Assembly (NCBI RefSeq): GCF_003721595.1
Contig: NZ_RJJR01000012.1
Location: 124,001-188,000 of the forward strand
Source: Hanamia caeni
GTDB taxonomy: Bacteria; Bacteroidota; Bacteroidia; Chitinophagales; Chitinophagaceae
Length of the DNA: 64,000 nucleotides
Reading direction: 5' to 3'
Shown here in pieces: positions 62,311 to 64,000 of this stretch (positions are counted from its first letter, which is position 1; each line of letters opens with the position of its first letter). Below the pieces are notes generated by a model that saw only the letters and a list, made by a program, of their open reading frames with translations, ran no database searches and was not told the DNA's origin. The translations under genes were made by a program, and so were the position numbers.

Positions 62311-64000
62311 ATGAAAAAAAGTCTCTTACCGGTACTTTCCATTTTCACAGCAGCAGTGCTGTTTGGTATAACCGGTTGCAAACCCAAAAACGCGGGCAAC
62401 GCCGCAGAAGGCGACGCCGCATCTAAAGTTTATGTAGCTCCGGGAAAATACGATGAGCTTTATAATTTCGTTTCCGGAGGATTTAGCGGACAGGTAAGTG
62501 TTTACGGATTGCCCTCAGGCAGATTGCTCAGAGTAATTCCCGTTTTTTCAACAGACCCTGAAAGTGGGTATGGCTATAGCGAAAACACCAAGCCGATGCT
62601 TAATACTTCTCATGGCATGATTCCATGGGACGACCAGCACCACCTGGATCTTTCCCAAACCAATGGCGAAGTAGACGGACGCTGGATATTTGCAAATGGT
62701 AACAATACCCCGCGCATTGCCCGTATTGATTTAAAAACTTTCCGGACTGCCGAAATTCTTGAAATACCTAACAGCGCCGGAAACCACTCCTCGCCTTTCA
62801 TCACAGAGAATACAGAATATGTGGTGGCAGGAACCAGGTTCAGTGTTCCTATGGATAATGAAGACAAGGATGTGCCTATTAGTAGTTACAAGAAAAATTT
62901 TAAAGGAACTGTAAGCTTTATAAGTGTTGACCCGCAAAGCGGAAATATGAAAATTGCTTTTCAACTTATGCTGCCGGGAATTGATTTTGACTTAAGCCAT
63001 GCCGGCAAAGGGCCCAGCCACGGTTGGTTTTTCTTCAGTTGCTACAATTCGGAGCAGGCGCATACTTTGCTTGAGGTAAATGCTTCACAAAGGGATAAGG
63101 ACTTTATCATGGCCGTAAACTGGAAAAAAGCAGAGGAATATATCAGACAAGGAAAAGGTAAAAAGCAAACTGTGAAATATGCGCACAATGTGTACAGCGA
63201 CAGCACACACACTGCCACCTCAACTATCGAAACTGAAACCCTGGTATTGGATGCGAAAGATCTTCCGGGAATTGTTTATATGATCCCATGCCCCAAATCT
63301 CCTCACGGTTGCGATGTTGATCCTTCGGGCGAATATATAGTGGGCAGTGGAAAACTGGCTGCTTTGATCCCGGTATTTTCTTTTCAAAAAATACAAAAAG
63401 CCATTGCAGATAAAAACTTTGATGGTGATTACCAGGGCCTTCCTGTAATTAAATATGAAGCAGCGTTGCATGGAGAAGTAAAGAAACCCGGCTTAGGCCC
63501 GTTACATACTGAATTTGACGGCAAGGGCAATGGATATACCACCATGTTTATTTCTTCTGAAATAGTGAAATGGAGCCTTAAAGATTTAAAAGTGCTTGAC
63601 AGGCATGCCACTTATTATTCTCCCGGCCACCTCATGATTCCTGGCGGCGATTCTAAAAAGCCTTACGGTAAGTACCTGGTGGCTTACAACAAAATTACCA
63701 AAGACAGATATTTACCAACAGGGCCGGAGTTAGCACAAAGCGCTCAATTGTTTGATATCAGCGGCGACAAAATGAAGTTGCTATCTGATTATCCAAGCAT
63801 TGGTGAACCCCACTATGCACAGGCAATCCCTGCAAGCATTGTTTCTAAAAATTCCGTGAAAATATTCGACATCACTAAAAATGCAAATCCCTTTGTAGCG
63901 CTGGGTGAAAAGAATTCAAAGGTAGTGCGGAATGGCAACCGTGTGGATGTATATATGACCATGATCCGGTCGCATTTATCACCGGATAACATTGAGGGTG
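62311..64000 (+). CDS. nosZ: Nitrous-oxide reductase NosZ, clade II type (N-terminal part, runs off the window)
   Basis: 563 codons are visible and the frame is open to the edge; the C-terminal CuA domain is missing only because the window ends. NosZ reduces N2O to N2 in the periplasm. The N-terminus is a Sec/lipoprotein signal (lipobox GITGC, Cys23), not the twin-arginine signal of clade I, and GRWIFANGNNTPRIARIDL is clade II-like. All seven histidines of the catalytic CuZ cluster can be placed: His110, His111 (DDQHH), His159 (AGNHSS), His332 (SPHGC), His399 (LGPLHT), His440 (SPGHLM) and His501 (GEPHYA). The 604 bp upstream carry palindromes. The rest of the nos cluster is expected to the right. 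Confidence 0.95.
   Translation, partial: MKKSLLPVLSIFTAAVLFGITGCKPKNAGNAAEGDAASKVYVAPGKYDELYNFVSGGFSGQVSVYGLPSGRLLRVIPVFSTDPESGYGYSENTKPMLNTSHGMIPWDDQHHLDLSQTNGEVDGRWIFANGNNTPRIARIDLKTFRTAEILEIPNSAGNHSSPFITENTEYVVAGTRFSVPMDNEDKDVPISSYKKNFKGTVSFISVDPQSGNMKIAFQLMLPGIDFDLSHAGKGPSHGWFFFSCYNSEQAHTLLEVNASQRDKDFIMAVNWKKAEEYIRQGKGKKQTVKYAHNVYSDSTHTATSTIETETLVLDAKDLPGIVYMIPCPKSPHGCDVDPSGEYIVGSGKLAALIPVFSFQKIQKAIADKNFDGDYQGLPVIKYEAALHGEVKKPGLGPLHTEFDGKGNGYTTMFISSEIVKWSLKDLKVLDRHATYYSPGHLMIPGGDSKKPYGKYLVAYNKITKDRYLPTGPELAQSAQLFDISGDKMKLLSDYPSIGEPHYAQAIPASIVSKNSVKIFDITKNANPFVALGEKNSKVVRNGNRVDVYMTMIRSHLSPDNIEG

Overview
The window is a chromosomal piece of a Bacteroidota genome, most likely a member of the Chitinophagales (Chitinophagaceae-like). 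The grounds are the families present (DUF3857/transglutaminase pairs, DUF5686, DUF3822, DUF2851, GSCFA, DUF5703, Bacteroidota-type LptD and OstA-like proteins), AT-rich DNA, weak Shine-Dalgarno use, and several matches to the Bacteroidota -7 promoter element TAnnTTTG. No rRNA, phage, transposase or CRISPR array was seen. Two tRNAs are present: Pro-GGG at about 3 kb and Leu-CAG at about 60.9 kb.

Layout. 0-5 kb: a secreted DUF5703 glycosidase-like protein, a gene-poor stretch with a possible gene remnant, tRNA-Pro, an IscA/HesB iron-sulfur protein and two small unknowns. 5-12.3 kb: envelope cluster with LptD, divergent from amidase, MCE/MlaD-like protein and OstA/LptA-like protein. 12.4-28 kb: mostly secreted or membrane proteins (GH2 glycosidase, YaiO-like TPR/beta-barrel, penicillin-acylase-type Ntn hydrolase, DUF5686, two overlapping DUF3857 genes, TraB/GumN lipoprotein). 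28-32.3 kb: ndk and the tight run DUF3822-rsmD-bioD-fau-lpxK. 32.6-43 kb: TPR protein, gyrA, saccharopine dehydrogenase-like protein, OmpA lipoprotein, GSCFA, HMG-CoA lyase, arginase and a CHAD-like helical protein. 43.4-48.7 kb: alpha-glucan phosphorylase, class I aldolase and phosphoglucomutase, a glycogen-to-glycolysis operon. 48.8-54.1 kb: leuC-leuD-cimA-leuB on the minus strand, interrupted by a four-helix-bundle (S23/IVP-family) gene bracketed by 63-bp perfect direct repeats. 54.3-60.7 kb: cytoplasmic trehalase with an MFS transporter, lipoyl synthase, a beta-barrel protein, OsmC and DUF2851. 61-64 kb: a membrane protein, a 600-bp intergenic region with palindromes, and the 5' 1.69 kb of a Sec/lipoprotein-type nitrous oxide reductase gene (nosZ, clade II) running off the right edge.

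Most notable points: (1) the nosZ gene, with all seven CuZ histidines visible and an FNR-like box 167 bp upstream; (2) a Leptospira-type citramalate synthase in the leu operon, with the pyruvate-pocket residues conserved at identical positions; (3) the repeat-bracketed four-helix-bundle gene and the repeat-filled leu spacers; (4) a translationally coupled DUF3857 pair in which one member has lost its transglutaminase triad; (5) an RsmD with Gly in place of the motif IV Asp. No clearly unprecedented multi-gene system is visible; the nos locus continues outside the window.
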